A DNA stretch of 64,000 bases from Phaeobacter piscinae. GTDB lineage: Bacteria; Pseudomonadota; Alphaproteobacteria; Rhodobacterales; Rhodobacteraceae. Location: positions 806,001 through 870,000 of the forward strand of contig NZ_CP010681.1 of the NCBI RefSeq assembly GCF_002407245.1. The letters are read 5' to 3'. The notes under the pieces are model-generated. The model was not told the DNA's origin and made no database searches. It saw only the letters and a program-made list of their open reading frames with translations. The translations under genes were made by a program, and so were the position numbers. Below are positions 41,556 through 50,624 of the stretch, piece after piece (position 1 is the stretch's first letter; each line of letters begins with the position of its first letter).

Positions 41556-41903
41556 ACTTGGTCTGTGAGGGCGTGTTTACTGAGTACATCGCCCCGGCGC
41601 AAGAGGGATTTTGACATCCACGCGAGTTTTTTTCAGCTCTGATAGATGCCCTGCAAGCTTCTGAAAAATATGGATATAAATGGGTGTGCTGGGTATGGTG
41701 TCTGGCAGATCACGGTGATTGTCTGTTGGTGCGGCCCAAACCGCAGAAAGGGACGGTTGCAGGGCATCGCCGCCGATGAAACGAGCGCCAGTTGATCGGA
41801 TGAGGTGATCGGATCTGTGCGGTGATGGCGGGCAGCTACACGTCAAACCCAGGCCACACTACGCAAGGAGCAAGTGATATATCAGGACTGTTGTGCGGAG
41901 AAG
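41556..41903. other. Spacer between the two tRNA-Glu genes
   Basis: These 348 bases contain no gene I can support. An 89-codon minus-strand frame exists (41577-41846) but lacks a family signature and a ribosome binding site. The spacer probably holds the promoter of the leftward tRNA (41481) and the terminator of the other. Confidence 0.6.
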
Positions 41904-41978
41904 TGGCAGCCCGTAGGGGAATCGAACCCCTCTTTCCAGGTTGAAAACCTGGCGTCCTAACCGATAGACGAACGGGCC
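41904..41978 (-). tRNA. tRNA-Glu (anticodon TTC), second copy
   Basis: The 75 bases are identical to the tRNA-Glu at 41481-41555, with encoded CCA and anticodon TTC. The repeat extends a few bases beyond both ends. It raises tRNA-Glu dosage and is likely a local duplication. Confidence 0.96.
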
Positions 41979-42124
41979 ACTTGGTGTGAGCGGGTATTTA
42001 GTGTTTCGCGCCGGAACCCGCAAGCCAAAAAACACCAGTATCGCAATTTATTTTCCCCTGGGCGGAGGATGGTTATTCAAAGAGGGCAGGGCCCTTGTGT
42101 GCAGAGTTTTTTTCGCGGCCGATC

Positions 42125-43867
42125 TCAGGCCTCGGCGGCATCCTCCAGCCGCAGCTGTACGGACTGGCGGCCGCCCCAGGTATTGATTTCAAGCCGACCG
42201 GCAAAATGGAACCGCGCGCCACCATGGTCCAGCAGACGCGGCCCCAGCGCGGTGTCAAAAGCGCCAAAGCAAATGGCATCGATCCCGCTGCTCAACCCGT
42301 CACTAAGCGAGAGTTTCAGGTGGCTTTCGCCAACCCGTTTGGCAAACCGCACCTGCAGGTCGGGAAAGCCGTAACGGGGGGCGGGGGCACCGGCCCCAAA
42401 GGGGCCCGCCTGTTCGATCTGCTCAATCAGCGGCACGGTGGCGGCGCCGGGCATCAGCATCCCGTCAAGCTTCAGATCGCTTGGTCCCAGATCGCCGGCC
42501 CCCTGTTTGGCCAAAAGGGCGCTGAGCCGCTCCATCGCCGGTTCCAGTTGGTCACGGGCCACGGTCAGTCCGGCGGCCATCTTGTGGCCGCCCCCTTTGA
42601 TGAGCAGCCCTTCGGCGGCGGCCCGCTGGATGGAGGCGCCAAGATCAATGCCGCTTACGGAACGACCCGATCCCTTGCCCTCGTCGCCATCAAGGCCAAT
42701 CACGATGGCGGGGCGGCCGGCAGCTTCTTTCAGGCGCGAGGCGACAATCCCGACAACGCCGGGGTGCCAGCCTTCACCAGCGGCCCAGACCAGAGGGGCA
42801 TCCAGACCGCGCGCCTCCGCCTGTTCCAGTGCGGCGGCGCGAACCGCGTTTTCGATATCGCGGCGCTCGGTGTTCAATTCATCCAGACGCGCGGCGATGG
42901 CCTCGGCCTCGGCTGGGTTGTTGGTGGCCAGCAGGCGCGCACCCAGATCAGCCTTGCCAATCCGCCCGCCCGCGTTGACCCGTGGCCCCAGCAGAAAGCC
43001 AAGGTGATAGGTGGAGGGGGCAGAATCCATGCGCGATACATCTGCCAGTGCCACCAGTCCGGGCCGCTGCCGGGCGGCCATCACCTTGAGGCCTTGCCGG
43101 ACAAGCGCGCGGTTCGCCTCAATCAGCGGTGCCACATCGGCGACGGTGGCCAGGGCAACCAGATCCAGCAGCGCCATCAGATCAGGACCGGTGCCGAGCC
43201 CCTTGTCCCGCATTTGGCGGCGCAGTTCGACCAGCATCAGGAACACCACGCCGGCCGCACAGAAATAGCCCAAGTCGCCGTCCTCATCCTGGCGGTTGGG
43301 GTTCACCACTGCGACACAGTCGGGCAGGGTCTCTCCGCCCAGGTGGTGGTCGAGTACGATCACATCAGCGCCCTTGGCGGCGGCAATCGGACCATGAGAT
43401 AGCGTGCCGCAATCGACGCAGACAATCAGATCGTGATCACGGGCCAGCGCGGCCATCGCCGCATCGTTGGGGCCGTAGCCCTCATCGATCCGGTCGGGCA
43501 CATAGAGCGTGGCCCCAAGACCGACCTGATCAAGCCAGACCAACAGCAGCGCTGCCGAGGAGCCGCCATCAACGTCATAATCGGCAAAGACCGCAATCCG
43601 CTCGCGCCGCTCCACCGCTTGCAGGAAACGGGCCGCGGCGGGTTCCATGTCCTTCATCCGGCGCGGATCGGGGAGCAGCTCTTTTAGTTGCGGTGTCAGA
43701 AATCCGCTGGCCTCATGGGCGGGCACGCCGCGCCGGGCCAGGACCTGACAGACGGCGGCGGGCAGGGTGGTCTGCTGTTCCATCATTTCGGCTGCGCGGG
43801 CAACCTCCACATCGGGGCCAATCCAGCGACGCCCGCTGAGCGAGGTCTCAACTCCCAGAAAGCTCAT
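42125..43867 (-). CDS. recJ: Single-stranded-DNA-specific exonuclease RecJ
   Basis: The 580-residue DHH-family nuclease degrades single-stranded DNA 5' to 3' in RecF-pathway recombination and repair. The DHH core has FADYDVDGGSSAAL, VCVDCGT and VIVLDHHLGG (about 80-185), followed by the DHHA1 domain with a GGGHKMAAGLT motif and a C-terminal OB fold. ATG 43867 (MSFLGVETSLSG) is the start. The gene follows glpX on the same strand, 143 bases downstream, separated by a terminator hairpin. Confidence 0.94.
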   Translation of the reverse strand: MSFLGVETSLSGRRWIGPDVEVARAAEMMEQQTTLPAAVCQVLARRGVPAHEASGFLTPQLKELLPDPRRMKDMEPAAARFLQAVERRERIAVFADYDVDGGSSAALLLVWLDQVGLGATLYVPDRIDEGYGPNDAAMAALARDHDLIVCVDCGTLSHGPIAAAKGADVIVLDHHLGGETLPDCVAVVNPNRQDEDGDLGYFCAAGVVFLMLVELRRQMRDKGLGTGPDLMALLDLVALATVADVAPLIEANRALVRQGLKVMAARQRPGLVALADVSRMDSAPSTYHLGFLLGPRVNAGGRIGKADLGARLLATNNPAEAEAIAARLDELNTERRDIENAVRAAALEQAEARGLDAPLVWAAGEGWHPGVVGIVASRLKEAAGRPAIVIGLDGDEGKGSGRSVSGIDLGASIQRAAAEGLLIKGGGHKMAAGLTVARDQLEPAMERLSALLAKQGAGDLGPSDLKLDGMLMPGAATVPLIEQIEQAGPFGAGAPAPRYGFPDLQVRFAKRVGESHLKLSLSDGLSSGIDAICFGAFDTALGPRLLDHGGARFHFAGRLEINTWGGRQSVQLRLEDAAEA

Positions 43868-43923
43868 GTCTTCGTCCCTTTTCCGCGTGCCTGCCCCGGG
43901 CGCTGACGGGGCGTTCTTATGGC

Positions 43924-43953
43924 AAAGGCCGGATCTGCGCGGACCCGGCCTTT
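43924..43953 (-). terminator. Terminator between glpX and recJ
   Basis: AAAGGCCGG (43924-43932) and CCGGCCTTT (43945-43953) form a perfect 9-bp stem with a 12-base loop. It lies between the end of glpX and the start of recJ. A short T-tract is part of the stem on both strands. Confidence 0.7.
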
Positions 43954-44010
43954 CACCTTTCTTCAAATACTCAAAAACCCAACCTTTGCGATACGTCGCA
44001 AGGTCAGATC

Positions 44011-44994
44011 CTACTGATGCGCGCTGAGCGGTGTCCGGTAGCTCATCCGGCGCACGGAGCCGGTTTTGGAGCGCATCAGCAATGTGGTGGTTTCGACCCA
44101 GCCCGGCTGGCGTTTGATCGCGGGCAGCAACGAGCCGCCGGTGACGCCGGTTGCCGCAAAGATCACATCGCTGGTGACCATCTCGTCGCGGGCATAGACG
44201 CGGTCCAGATCGGTGATGCCGGCCTTGGCAGCGCGGGCTTTCTCATCATCGTTGCGGAACAACAGGCGGCCAAAGATCTGACCCCCCATGCATTTCAATG
44301 CAGCTGCCGCCAGCACACCCTCAGGGGCGCCGCCCTGACCCATATACATGTCAATGCCGGTAATCTCAGATTCGGCGCAATGCATCACGCCGGCCACATC
44401 GCCGTCGGTGATCAGGCGGATGGCGGCGCCGGTTTCGCGGACCTCAGCGATCATCGCCTCGTGGCGGGGGCGCTCCAGAATGCAGACGGTGATGTCAGAG
44501 GGGGCGCAGCCCTTGGCCTTGGCCAACGCCTCAACCCGCTCGCGAGGGCTCATGTCCAGCGACACAACATTGTCCGGCAGGCCCGGACCCACGGCCAGCT
44601 TGTCCATATAGGTGTCCGGCGCGTGCAGCATAGAGCCGCGCGGCCCCATCGCGATCACGGTCAGCGCGTTCGGCATATCCTTGGCGGTCAGCGTGGTGCC
44701 TTCGAGCGGGTCCAGCGCGATATCAACGCCGGGGCCTTTGCCGGTGCCGACTTCCTCACCGATAAAGAGCATGGGCGCTTCGTCCCGCTCCCCTTCGCCG
44801 ATAACCACGACGCCTGCGATATCCAAGAGGTTCAGCTGTTCGCGCATGGCGTTGACGGCGGCCTGATCGGCGGCTTTCTCGTCGCCGCGACCAATCAGCG
44901 GCGCAGAGGCCAGAGCGGCCTGTTCGGCCACGCGGGCCAGGCCGAGCGACAGCAGGCGGTCGTTAAATGCGGCGTCGTTGGTGTCAGAAGTCAT
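44011..44994 (-). CDS. glpX: Class II fructose-1,6-bisphosphatase
   Basis: The 327-residue protein has the GlpX metal motifs in VIGEGERDEAPML and VDIALDPLEGTTL, and the family segment GGAPEGVLAAAALKC. It dephosphorylates fructose 1,6-bisphosphate in gluconeogenesis. ATG 44994 (MTSDTND) is the start; a TTG at 45000 is unlikely. It follows hom on the same strand, 132 bases downstream. Confidence 0.95.
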   Translation of the reverse strand: MTSDTNDAAFNDRLLSLGLARVAEQAALASAPLIGRGDEKAADQAAVNAMREQLNLLDIAGVVVIGEGERDEAPMLFIGEEVGTGKGPGVDIALDPLEGTTLTAKDMPNALTVIAMGPRGSMLHAPDTYMDKLAVGPGLPDNVVSLDMSPRERVEALAKAKGCAPSDITVCILERPRHEAMIAEVRETGAAIRLITDGDVAGVMHCAESEITGIDMYMGQGGAPEGVLAAAALKCMGGQIFGRLLFRNDDEKARAAKAGITDLDRVYARDEMVTSDVIFAATGVTGGSLLPAIKRQPGWVETTTLLMRSKTGSVRRMSYRTPLSAHQ

Positions 44995-45126
44995 AGCCAA
45001 TGTCCTATCTCAATCCCGGGTCGGTGCCGTCGCATACCCTGCATCTGGCAGCGCGGGCAAGGGCGGTTGGCGGTAACGGGCCGTAGCAATTGGCGCCGAT
45101 ACCGGTGTTTTTATACCTGATGGCGC

Positions 45127-46413
45127 TCAGACCTCTTCGATGCGTAGCGCAACAGGCTCACTGGCCACAACATCGGTCTTGGCCAGATCTTCCAGCGCTG
45201 TCTGCAGAGTGCTGGAGGTGCATTTATGTGTCACGATCAGCACGGGCGCGGTCGGCTCGGAGTGGCCGTATTGGCGCATCCGGTCGATGGAGATCCCGGC
45301 ATTGCCAAGAGCGGCAGCCACCTTTGCCAATGCGCCGGGTTTGTCCAGCAGGGCGAGGCGCAGATAATGCGGGGCGGCAAGACTGGTCTGGGCTGCAGGG
45401 GCATTCTCCAAAGAGGTCGCAGGCTGGCCGAAGGTGGCCAGACGGCTGCCGCGGGCCAGATCGCAGATGTCACCAAGGACGGCGCTGGCGGTTGGGCCTT
45501 CGCCGGCACCGGGGCCGCGCAGGACGATCTGTTCGACCGCGTCGCCTTCGATCACCACCATATTGGTGCCGCCTTCCAGTTGGCCGAGCGGAGAGTTTGC
45601 AGGTACCAGACAGGGCGACATGCGCTGTTCCAGCCCACGCCCGGTGCGCTGTGCGACGCCCAGAAGCTTGATCCGGTAGCCCATATCGGCGGCGTGGCGG
45701 ATGTCGTCCAGGCTGATGCGCTGGATGCCTTCCAGCTGCACATCGTCAAAGGCGGGCTTGGTGCCGAAGGCGATGGCAGAGAGGATCGCCAGCTTGTGTC
45801 CGGCGTCGATGCCGCCCACATCGAGATTGGGATCAGCCTCAAGATAGCCAAGGCGGCCACATTCCTCAAACAGGGCGTTGTAGCCCTGGCCGGTGGCTTC
45901 CATCTGGGTCAGAATATAGTTGCAGGTGCCGTTCATCACGCCCATGACGCGGGTGATTTCATTGCCTGCCAGACCTTCGGTCAGGGATTTGATCACCGGG
46001 ATGCCGCCCGCGACAGCCGCTTCAAAGCGGATCACGCGGCCTGCGGCCTCGGCCTGTTCAGCCAGCGCCTGACCGTGGATAGCCAGCAACGCCTTGTTGG
46101 CGGTGACAACGTCCTTGCCTGCCTCCAGAGCGGCCTCGGTCGCGGCCTTGGCAGCGCCTTCATGGCCGCCCATCAGCTCCACAAAGACATCGACATCGTC
46201 GCGGGTGGCCAGCGCCACAGGGTCGGTTTCCCAAGCATAATCGCCAAGCGGCACGCCACGGTCCTTGCCTGCGTTCCGGGCGGAGACCGCTGTGATCTGG
46301 ATCTGGCGTCCGGTGCGGGCCTCCAGCATGGCTGCCTGACGGCGGATGATCTTGATCACGCCGGTGCCAACCGTGCCCAAACCTGCAATTCCAAGGCGAA
46401 GCGGCTCTGTCAT
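45127..46413 (-). CDS. hom: Homoserine dehydrogenase
   Basis: The 428-residue protein has an N-terminal NAD(P) domain (GIAGLGTVGTGVIKIIR, about 8-24), the catalytic homoserine DH domain (about 130-310, with VMNGTCNYIL and GIDAGHKLAILS), and a C-terminal ACT domain (about 345-425) for threonine feedback. It reduces aspartate semialdehyde to homoserine in threonine and methionine synthesis. It is expressed leftward with glpX, a pairing common in Rhodobacterales. Confidence 0.95.
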   Translation of the reverse strand: MTEPLRLGIAGLGTVGTGVIKIIRRQAAMLEARTGRQIQITAVSARNAGKDRGVPLGDYAWETDPVALATRDDVDVFVELMGGHEGAAKAATEAALEAGKDVVTANKALLAIHGQALAEQAEAAGRVIRFEAAVAGGIPVIKSLTEGLAGNEITRVMGVMNGTCNYILTQMEATGQGYNALFEECGRLGYLEADPNLDVGGIDAGHKLAILSAIAFGTKPAFDDVQLEGIQRISLDDIRHAADMGYRIKLLGVAQRTGRGLEQRMSPCLVPANSPLGQLEGGTNMVVIEGDAVEQIVLRGPGAGEGPTASAVLGDICDLARGSRLATFGQPATSLENAPAAQTSLAAPHYLRLALLDKPGALAKVAAALGNAGISIDRMRQYGHSEPTAPVLIVTHKCTSSTLQTALEDLAKTDVVASEPVALRIEEV

Positions 46414-46586
46414 AGCTGGGGATCCTTTAATTCCGAAAGACGTCTCCCCGCCTTAGCGGGTTCGGCGCAGCGGTGCAACGGCGGCGGCGGTACGCAGCGG
46501 ACAAATCCCAGGGCAGGGCCTGTATTGCTGTGATATCAGGCGGCTTTGCTCATGGCTGCCGGGGCTGCCAAGCGGGGTGTCCCGCG

Positions 46587-46916
46587 TCAGGGTTGCGCGG
46601 CGCGCAGCCGATCAGCGCGGGCCTGCAAGCGGGCGGCGCGGGCATCCAGCGTGTCTTCCAGCGCTTTGCTCTCTTCAGCTGCGGGGGGGCTGGGCTGAAG
46701 TGCATCCTCCAAGGGCACAAGGGCAGGGTAGTCGGCGCCGCGCAGATCGGGGGTGAGCCGGTCTTCCAGCTCCGGCACGCGGGCACAGGCTGAGATGAGT
46801 GCAGCTGCGGCGAGCAGGGGAAACAGCCGAGAATGCCGACGGACGGGCGCCGATGCCGGGGTTGCACATATGCTGGGCATCGGGGGTCGGTTTTTGGGCT
46901 GTGCGGGCGATTGCAT
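46587..46916 (-). CDS. Small lipoprotein, unknown function
   Basis: The 109-residue protein has a lipoprotein signal with lipobox LISAC and a preceding hydrophobic stretch (RLFPLLAAAALISAC), then a predicted helical, Ala/Glu/Arg-rich tail. ATG 46916 has AAGGA eight bases upstream; ATG 46925 is an alternative. It is probably anchored in the inner or outer membrane. Similar short lipoproteins occur in roseobacters, but no function is known. It is divergent from the TetR gene. Confidence 0.65.
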   Translation of the reverse strand: MQSPAQPKNRPPMPSICATPASAPVRRHSRLFPLLAAAALISACARVPELEDRLTPDLRGADYPALVPLEDALQPSPPAAEESKALEDTLDARAARLQARADRLRAAQP

Positions 46917-46985
46917 TAAAACCATCCTTGTTCACTATTCCCTTGATGCACATATTGGTGAAAAGGCACAAGCGGGGCTTTTATC

Positions 46986-46999
46986 TGAACGAATGTTCA
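46986..46999. promoter_or_regulatory. TetR-type operator
   Basis: TGAAC-GAAT-GTTCA is an inverted repeat located 14 bases upstream of the TetR-family start codon. Its position fits autorepression, and it could also control the divergent lipoprotein gene. Confidence 0.6.
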
Positions 47000-47013
47000 T
47001 ATAAAATCGAGAC

Positions 47014-47631
47014 ATGGCACGTACCCAAGGTTCACATTCCGATATCACCGGTCCGCGCATCCGTGCTGCGGCGTTGAAGCTGTTTGCCCAGCATGGTTAT
47101 GCGGCGGTCTCGATGCGCCAGATCGCATCTGAGGTCGGGGTACAGGCCGGGGCGCTTTATAACTATACCCCTGATAAGCAGAGCCTGTTGTTCAGCCTGA
47201 TGGAAGGTCATATGACCGAGCTGTTGCAGGCCTGGCAGGATCTGCGGGCCCTGGATCAGACGGTGCCGTCTGGCGGTGCCGAGGATCATGTTCTGGCGCG
47301 GCTTGAGGCCTTTACCCGGTTTCACATTCGCTTCCATCTGGAGCGGCCGGATGCGGTTTTCATCGCTTATATGGAGCTGCGGAACCTGTCGGAAGACAAT
47401 TTCACCGCGATCGAGTCCCTGCGTCGCGAATATGAGAATGCGCTGGAAACAATCCTGAAGGACGGGGTGCGGCTGGGCGTGTTTCATATCCCCGACACCA
47501 AAATCGCGACTCTGGCGGTGATTGCGATGCTGAACGGTGTGATGACCTGGTATCGCAGTGGCGGGCGGCTGTCGCTGGACGAGGTCGAGGCGATTTACTG
47601 GGATATGGTGCAGAAATCCGTACGTGGCTGA
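47014..47631 (+). CDS. TetR/AcrR-family regulator
   Basis: The 205-residue protein has the TetR HTH at about 15-60 (AALKLFAQHGYAAVSMRQIA and VGVQAGALYNYTPDKQSLL) and a C-terminal ligand domain of the TetR_C_33 or fatty-acyl type. No ligand can be named. A 14-bp inverted repeat just upstream is its likely operator. No catabolic operon lies next to it in the window. Confidence 0.88.
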   Translation: MARTQGSHSDITGPRIRAAALKLFAQHGYAAVSMRQIASEVGVQAGALYNYTPDKQSLLFSLMEGHMTELLQAWQDLRALDQTVPSGGAEDHVLARLEAFTRFHIRFHLERPDAVFIAYMELRNLSEDNFTAIESLRREYENALETILKDGVRLGVFHIPDTKIATLAVIAMLNGVMTWYRSGGRLSLDEVEAIYWDMVQKSVRG

Positions 47632-47710
47632 ACCCGGCCCGCCTGGATCCGTACAATTACGAGTCGGCGCCGCACAGCAACGCGGCACCAGCAGGTCGTC
47701 TGTGGCGGAT

Positions 47711-48622
47711 CTAATGGGCTGGTCGGATGAACTGACCATTGCGCAGATCCCTGAAGGCCTGCCGCAGCTCATCCTGTGTGTTCATCACAATTGGGCCATG
47801 CCAGGCCACGGGCTCCTCAATCGGGGCGCCTGAGATCAGCAAGAAGCGGACGCCCTCCGGGCCAGCCTGTACGGTGATTTCTTCACCGCTGCCAAACCGG
47901 ACCAGCGTACGATCGCCGGACATATCGCGGATGTGCAATTCCTCGCCCGCGACCTCTTTTTCCAGCAACACGCCCTGCGGCGTTGCAGCATCGACAAAGG
48001 CGCCCTGACCGGCAAAGACATAGGCAAAGGCGCGCCGGTAGGTGTCGATGCGGAAGGTCTTCTTCACGCCGGGCGGGACAGAGACATCCAGATATTGTGG
48101 GTCAGCAGCGATGCCATCGACGGGACCGCGTTTGCCCCAGAAGTCACCAACAATGACCTTCACCCGGGTGCCGTCGTCGTCAATCACCTCGGGAATATCC
48201 TTGGCGGTGATGTCCTGATAGCGCGGCGCGGTCATTTTCTGACTGGCGGGCAGGTTGCCCCAGAGCTGGAAACCGTGCATCTGGCCCTTGGCGTTTCCTT
48301 TCGGCATTTCCTGGTGCAGGATGCCTGACCCTGCGGTCATCCACTGGACATCTCCCGCGCCCAAGGTGCCGTTGTTGCCCAGGGAATCGCCATGGTGAAC
48401 GGTCCCGTCCAGCACATAGGTGATGGTCTCGATTCCCCGGTGTGGGTGCCAGGGGAAACCGGCCTCGAAGTCTTCGGGGCGGTCATTGCGGAAGTCGTCG
48501 AACAGCAGGAAGGGGTCCAGCTCGCTCGGGTCGTGAAAACCAAAGGCGCGGTGCAGTTTGACGCCTGCGCCTTCCAGCGCCGGTGTGGCAGGGCGGGTTT
48601 CCAGGATGGGACGGATCGACAT
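47711..48622 (-). CDS. Pirin-family protein
   Basis: The 303-residue bicupin has the pirin iron site HPHRG (in FPWHPHRGIETITYVLDG) and HQE (in GSGILHQEMPKG). Bacterial pirins act as quercetinases or redox-linked regulators; which applies here is not clear. ATG 48622 gives the usual MSIRPILETRPA start; a longer frame to 48724 lacks a ribosome binding site. Confidence 0.88.
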   Translation of the reverse strand: MSIRPILETRPATPALEGAGVKLHRAFGFHDPSELDPFLLFDDFRNDRPEDFEAGFPWHPHRGIETITYVLDGTVHHGDSLGNNGTLGAGDVQWMTAGSGILHQEMPKGNAKGQMHGFQLWGNLPASQKMTAPRYQDITAKDIPEVIDDDGTRVKVIVGDFWGKRGPVDGIAADPQYLDVSVPPGVKKTFRIDTYRRAFAYVFAGQGAFVDAATPQGVLLEKEVAGEELHIRDMSGDRTLVRFGSGEEITVQAGPEGVRFLLISGAPIEEPVAWHGPIVMNTQDELRQAFRDLRNGQFIRPAH

Positions 48623-48703
48623 GGCGGGTCTCCGGTTGCTGTGTATGCCCTCATAGATAAGCCTGTGCGAGTGTGTCGGGAAGGCCCGCGTGTTAACTTC
48701 CCG

Positions 48704-48719
48704 TGTGCGCTGACGCACA
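48704..48719. promoter_or_regulatory. Inverted repeat upstream of the pirin gene
   Basis: TGTGCG-CTGA-CGCACA is a perfect inverted repeat, 82 bases upstream of the pirin start. It is a candidate regulator site; no regulator is known. Confidence 0.35.
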
Positions 48720-48882
48720 TACATCAGCTGTGCGAGCCTCTTTCCGGGACACCGTCACAACAGGGGGCTATGCCCCTTGGCGCAATCAGGCTACATCCGC
48801 CGGGACCGGCCCCAAGGTGCAGACGGGGCTGAAGACCAGGGTGAGGACATAGGTGATGGGCCAGAGGGCGGGATCGGGCGAA

Positions 48883-49371
48883 ATGAAGGATGAGATTTTG
48901 GCAACTGTTGATGCCTCCGCGCCGCGGCGGGTGCTGGCAGTGGTGATGCTGATCGTGGTCGGCGCGCTGGCAATCTATGTGGCGCTGGCCACACCGCCAG
49001 CCCCCCATTGGCTGGTCTTTCTGCTGGCCATCGGTGGCTTTTGCCTATGGCTGGCCATGCGTCTGTGGCAGGCCACCGCATTGCGGATTGAACTGACCGA
49101 CGAGGTGCTGCGCAGCTCCGACGGGGCGGTGATTGCCAAGGTGGCGGATGTTGTTGCGGTGGATCGTGGGGTGTTTGCGTTCAAACCATCAAACGGCTTT
49201 CTGATCCGAACCGCCACCAAGGGCGCGCGCAGCTGGCGGCCGGGGCTTTGGTGGCGACTGGGGCATCGGATTGGAATTGGGGGTGTGACGCCGGGTGCGC
49301 AGAGCAAATCCATGGCAGAAATCCTCGCCATCATGATTGCGCGGCGTGAGGCGGGACAGTCGCAGGGCTGA
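48883..49371 (+). CDS. Membrane protein of unknown function
   Basis: The 162-residue protein has two transmembrane segments in its first 65 residues (VLAVVMLIVVGALAIYVALA and LVFLLAIGGFCLWLAMRLWQ) followed by a beta-rich cytosolic domain (ALRIELTDEVLRSSDGAVIA), which resembles bacterial PH-like membrane proteins. ATG 48883 is chosen over GTG 48853. The function is unknown. Confidence 0.65.
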   Translation: MKDEILATVDASAPRRVLAVVMLIVVGALAIYVALATPPAPHWLVFLLAIGGFCLWLAMRLWQATALRIELTDEVLRSSDGAVIAKVADVVAVDRGVFAFKPSNGFLIRTATKGARSWRPGLWWRLGHRIGIGGVTPGAQSKSMAEILAIMIARREAGQSQG

Positions 49372-49398
49372 GGCGGCATCTGTATCGTCAACCAGAAT

Positions 49399-49426
49399 AA
49401 GGCGCCACCGATGCCGGAGGCGCCTT
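49399..49426. terminator. Bidirectional terminator hairpin
   Basis: AAGGCGCC (49399-49406) and GGCGCCTT (49419-49426) form a perfect 8-bp stem with a 12-base loop between two convergent genes. Confidence 0.65.
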
Positions 49427-49460
49427 CGTTGATTAAGCCGCTGGCCTAAATCGAAATGCT

Positions 49461-50060
49461 CTAGTCTGTGGGGCCGCTATTGTCGTCGTGGCTGCCACCA
49501 CCGCTGTCCTGACCTTCGAATTTCACCTGCGGTGCAAAACGTGGGCGAGTGAAGACGAAATTCTGGATATCCATATCGGGCAGGCCAACATTGAAGGCGG
49601 GGTCGATATCGTTCTTGGTTTCCACCAGAATGACCCGCTCCTGATCCGGCATGGTCGGCAGATCATCCTTGACCTCTTGAATGTTGCCGTCCTGCCATTC
49701 GGTGAATTTGCCACCACGCACCTTGGACCAGTCCACGTAGTAGCGGTTATCATCCTCATCCCAGCGGATCACCGAGATCCTGAGAGAAATAGAGGAGTCG
49801 ACACGGATCAGCAGCTTGGCCAGATCGTGCATGCTGTCGATGTAATCCTCATTCAGGGTTGAGGTTTCGCGCGAGATCAGATCCGAGATTGTATATGCGG
49901 CTTTTAGATTCACCCCTTCCTGACGGAACGCATCAAAATAGGTGTAGATTGCTGCAAAGACGCCAAGCAGCAACGGCATATAGAAGGCAAACTCAACCGA
50001 GACAGAGCCATCGGTTTCGCGTCTGTAGCGGCGGAACAGGGTGCGGATACGGGTCAACAT
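49461..50060 (-). CDS. TadE-like pseudopilin
   Basis: The 199-residue protein has the TadE-like N-terminus DGSVSVEFAFYMPLLLGVFA with a single hydrophobic helix, cleaved by a prepilin peptidase in related proteins, and an exported acidic C-terminal domain. TadE-type pseudopilins assemble with Flp pili. The last 20 residues are Gly/Ser/Asp-rich. It is the third gene of the leftward tad set, three bases after the preceding gene. Confidence 0.8.
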   Translation of the reverse strand: MLTRIRTLFRRYRRETDGSVSVEFAFYMPLLLGVFAAIYTYFDAFRQEGVNLKAAYTISDLISRETSTLNEDYIDSMHDLAKLLIRVDSSISLRISVIRWDEDDNRYYVDWSKVRGGKFTEWQDGNIQEVKDDLPTMPDQERVILVETKNDIDPAFNVGLPDMDIQNFVFTRPRFAPQVKFEGQDSGGGSHDDNSGPTD

Positions 50061-50063
50061 GGC

Positions 50064-50624
50064 TTACCGGGGCTCCTGAACAAAGGCTGAGGTCGCATAG
50101 AGGCGGATCCGGCCGTCGGCGTCATTGTCCATATCGTCAGCCAGACCCCAATGGGGGAACACGGGCTTCATGGCCATACAGGCGCGGATGAACATCAGTT
50201 CGTTGGAATCGCCGGTGACAAAGTTGCGCACGGGCTGCACGTCCTCAACCCGGTTGATGCAATCGGGAACCGGGTCAACCGGCGTCCAGGCATAGGGGTC
50301 AACCTGTACCATTTCGAGCCGCAGTGACGTGCCGCAGTTGCGGATGAACCCGGAGCGGCGGCAGACCTCGTCGCGGATCTCATTGTGTTGCTTTGGAACA
50401 CCGGTTGAGAGGCGCAATCCCCGCACGGTCTGATCCAGCGCCCGTTCCAGCATGGATTGCTGAATGGTGATCATGCCGAGTTCCACCGTGTTCATCAGCA
50501 GAAACAGAAAGGCGGGGATCACAATGGCAAATTCCACTGTGGCGTTGCCATCCTCGCGCTTGCGAAACAGGCGCAGCGCGCGGCGCAGTCGGCTGGCCGT
50601 CTTATGTGGAGTGCGACGGGTCAT
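50064..50624 (-). CDS. TadE-like pseudopilin
   Basis: The 186-residue protein begins with a basic segment followed by REDGNATVEFAIVIPAFLFL, the TadE signature with the Glu near position +5 of the processed pilin. One transmembrane helix is followed by a periplasmic domain with four Cys (CRRSGFIRNC, CINRV and RACMAM), perhaps two disulfides. Its start overlaps the tadG stop by four bases. Confidence 0.82.
   Translation of the reverse strand: MTRRTPHKTASRLRRALRLFRKREDGNATVEFAIVIPAFLFLLMNTVELGMITIQQSMLERALDQTVRGLRLSTGVPKQHNEIRDEVCRRSGFIRNCGTSLRLEMVQVDPYAWTPVDPVPDCINRVEDVQPVRNFVTGDSNELMFIRACMAMKPVFPHWGLADDMDNDADGRIRLYATSAFVQEPR

Noticed and set aside
41577..41846. 89-codon minus-strand frame between the tRNA-Glu genes
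   Set aside because: No ribosome binding site, no family resemblance and unlikely codon use. A neighbouring frame that reads through the tRNA gives the familiar spurious RGIEPLFPG peptide.
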